Positions 62,788 through 64,000 of a DNA stretch of 64,000 bases are shown in pieces. Numbering within the stretch: the stretch's first letter is position 1; each line of letters begins with the position of its first letter. The position numbers and the translations under genes were made by a program. The notes under the pieces were generated by a model. The model did no database searches. It saw nothing but the letters and a program-made list of their open reading frames with translations, and was not told where the DNA came from. This stretch comes from Imhoffiella purpurea (lineage in GTDB: Bacteria; Pseudomonadota; Gammaproteobacteria; Chromatiales; Chromatiaceae), in contig NZ_AONC01000003.1 in NCBI RefSeq assembly GCF_000585215.1, forward strand, positions 58,815-122,814, in the 5' to 3' direction.

Positions 62788-63687
62788 GTGTCCGTACCGG
62801 CGGCCTTCATCGGCGTGGTGCTCATCTGGGCCACCACGCCACTGGCGATCAAATGGAGCAGCGAATCCGGCGGATTCCTGTTCGGCGTCACCGCGCGCAT
62901 GCTGATCGGCGTCTTCGTCTGTCTGGTCCTGGTCGCACTCATGAGCCGCCGCATGCGCTGGCATCGCAACGCCAGCCTCACCTACGTCGCCGCCGGGCTC
63001 GGGATCTGGGGCGCCATGACCAGCGTCTACTGGGCCTCCCAGTTCATCCCATCCGGACTGGTCTCGGTGCTGTTCGGACTGACCCCGATCGCGACCGCCG
63101 TGATGGCGGCGCTCTGGCTCGGCGAACAAGCCCTCACCCCATCGCGTCTGCTCGGCATCGGGCTCGGCATCGCCGGGCTCTCGCTGATCCTGGGCCAGGG
63201 CGTGGCGCTCGGCGGTCATGCCCTGCTCGGCATCGCCGGCGTGCTGCTCTCGGTGCTGATCCACTCGGGGAGCGCGGTCTGGGTCAAGCGCATCGGTGCC
63301 CGGCTGCATCCGCTCGAGACCACGACCGGGGCGCTGCTGATCGCCGTGCCGCTCTTCGTCGTCTCCTGGTCGCTGTTCGACGGTCAGCCGCCGGCGGCGA
63401 TCGGCCCGCGCGCCTTCTGGTCGATCCTCTATCTGGCGGTGCTCGGCTCGGTGGTGGGGTTCATCCTCTACTACTACGTGCTGCACCGGATGCAGGCCAG
63501 CCGGGTCGCGCTCGTCACCCTCATCACGCCCGTTCTGGCGCTACTGCTCGGTCAGATGCTCAACGACGAGGTCCTGACCCTGCGCACCTGGATCGGCAGC
63601 GCGGCCGTGCTGGGCGGACTGGCCTGCTTCGAATGGGGAGAGACGCTGCAGCGGCGGCTGATTCAGTCCTGTCAGCCTCCTCGTTGA
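62788..63687 (+). CDS. EamA-family (DMT) transporter
   Basis: A 299-residue inner-membrane protein with ten predicted helices in two EamA repeats (VSVPAAFIGVVLIWATTPLAIKW starts helix 1; LGSVVGFILYYYVLHRMQASRVALVTLITPVLALLLGQ in the second repeat). Substrates of this family are varied exported metabolites, and none can be named here. The GTG start follows GGAGG by 8 bases (CAGGAGGTATCGAGTG). It is preceded by a strong terminator and a possible leader frame, which raises the possibility of attenuation control. Confidence 0.88.
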   Translation: MSVPAAFIGVVLIWATTPLAIKWSSESGGFLFGVTARMLIGVFVCLVLVALMSRRMRWHRNASLTYVAAGLGIWGAMTSVYWASQFIPSGLVSVLFGLTPIATAVMAALWLGEQALTPSRLLGIGLGIAGLSLILGQGVALGGHALLGIAGVLLSVLIHSGSAVWVKRIGARLHPLETTTGALLIAVPLFVVSWSLFDGQPPAAIGPRAFWSILYLAVLGSVVGFILYYYVLHRMQASRVALVTLITPVLALLLGQMLNDEVLTLRTWIGSAAVLGGLACFEWGETLQRRLIQSCQPPR

Positions 63688-64000
63688 TAGAATCGAGAAA
63701 ACTCGGACGGCACTTCCGATGTGGATCGGGCCAATGACCGCTTCGCCGATTTGGTCACGCCATGCAGACACAGACGAGAAGCGCCGTTCACACCCCGCTC
63801 GCGATACGCCAGAAAGCGCGATCCTTTCGCGCACGCACGGCTCTGATCTAGGCGGAGCATGGCGACCAGGCCCTCTCGGTCTCCATGCTGCCGCCTTCCG
63901 CTCTTTGGAAGTAAGCGTTCAGACCCTCCTCCTCCCTTGGGGACGTGAAGACAGACGGGCTCCGCTATGGCAAAGTCAAAACCACGACCTAAACGACGCC
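63688..64000. other. 313-base end region
   Basis: I see no convincing gene up to 63966. An ATG at 63967 opens a basic frame (MAKSKPRPKRR) that runs off the window without a stop, which could be the start of a further gene, but there is no visible ribosome site and too little sequence to judge. Confidence 0.3.

Overview
The window (about 65 to 68 percent G+C by eye, gene-dense, no rRNA, tRNA or CRISPR seen) most likely comes from a purple sulfur gammaproteobacterium of the Chromatiaceae. The reasons are a BchE anaerobic bacteriochlorophyll cyclase, a four-haem TsdB-TsdA fusion for thiosulfate/tetrathionate conversion (a fusion known from Marichromatium purpuratum), a near-complete late-cobalt-insertion cobalamin pathway with a CobZ-type precorrin-3B synthase, and ordinary gammaproteobacterial housekeeping genes (prlC, ubiD, metH, hemCD, sucAB). 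The genus cannot be fixed from the sequence alone.

Layout. 0-6.2 kb: a P-II-like protein, a SleB-type hydrolase, a CrtO-like acyltransferase, tsdBA, a membrane thioredoxin, a DUF938 methyltransferase, a cupin and gloA. 6.3-8.5 kb: a RelBE/StbDE-like toxin-antitoxin pair, then a REP-associated transposase (RAYT) flanked by inverted repeats that abuts the 3' end of an NYN-domain gene. 8.6-16.9 kb: an RND efflux pair, a secreted beta-propeller-like protein, and a divergent MarR/EamA pair sharing two matching palindromic operators. 17-48.2 kb: a B12 region containing cbiB, cobM, a split cobZ (tcuA/tcuB-like), cobK, cobJ-cobI-cobH, cobL, cobB, cobE, a BtuFCD-like importer, cobU/cobP, cobQ and cobF. 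Two cobalamin-dependent enzymes, MetH and BchE, lie among them, with katG (predicted exported), cytochrome b561, yaeQ, yciA, LrgAB-type genes and Uma2 interspersed. 48.3-58.1 kb: a CNP1-like protein, prlC, ubiD, an RRM protein, an SDR, a lipoprotein, hemD-hemC and an NRDE protein. 58.4-64 kb: sucA-sucB, a possible attenuator, and an EamA transporter.

How it fits together. The cob genes are split into short units on both strands but together cover most steps from precorrin-2 to adenosyl-GDP-cobinamide. The nearest consumers are metH (methylcobalamin) and bchE (adenosylcobalamin), and an importer suggests salvage. hemC and hemD supply the common uroporphyrinogen III precursor. No cobalamin riboswitch was recognised.

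The least expected signal is a set of four short dispersed palindromic repeat families concentrated in the B12 region. Several copies are not passive spacers. One supplies the katG stop codon, one encodes the hydrophobic core of the BtuF-like signal peptide, one encodes the first nine codons of CobU including its start, and others end within a few bases of the cobE and yciA start codons. Two copies of one family are about 185 bp, carry perfect 14-bp terminal inverted repeats and resemble MITEs.
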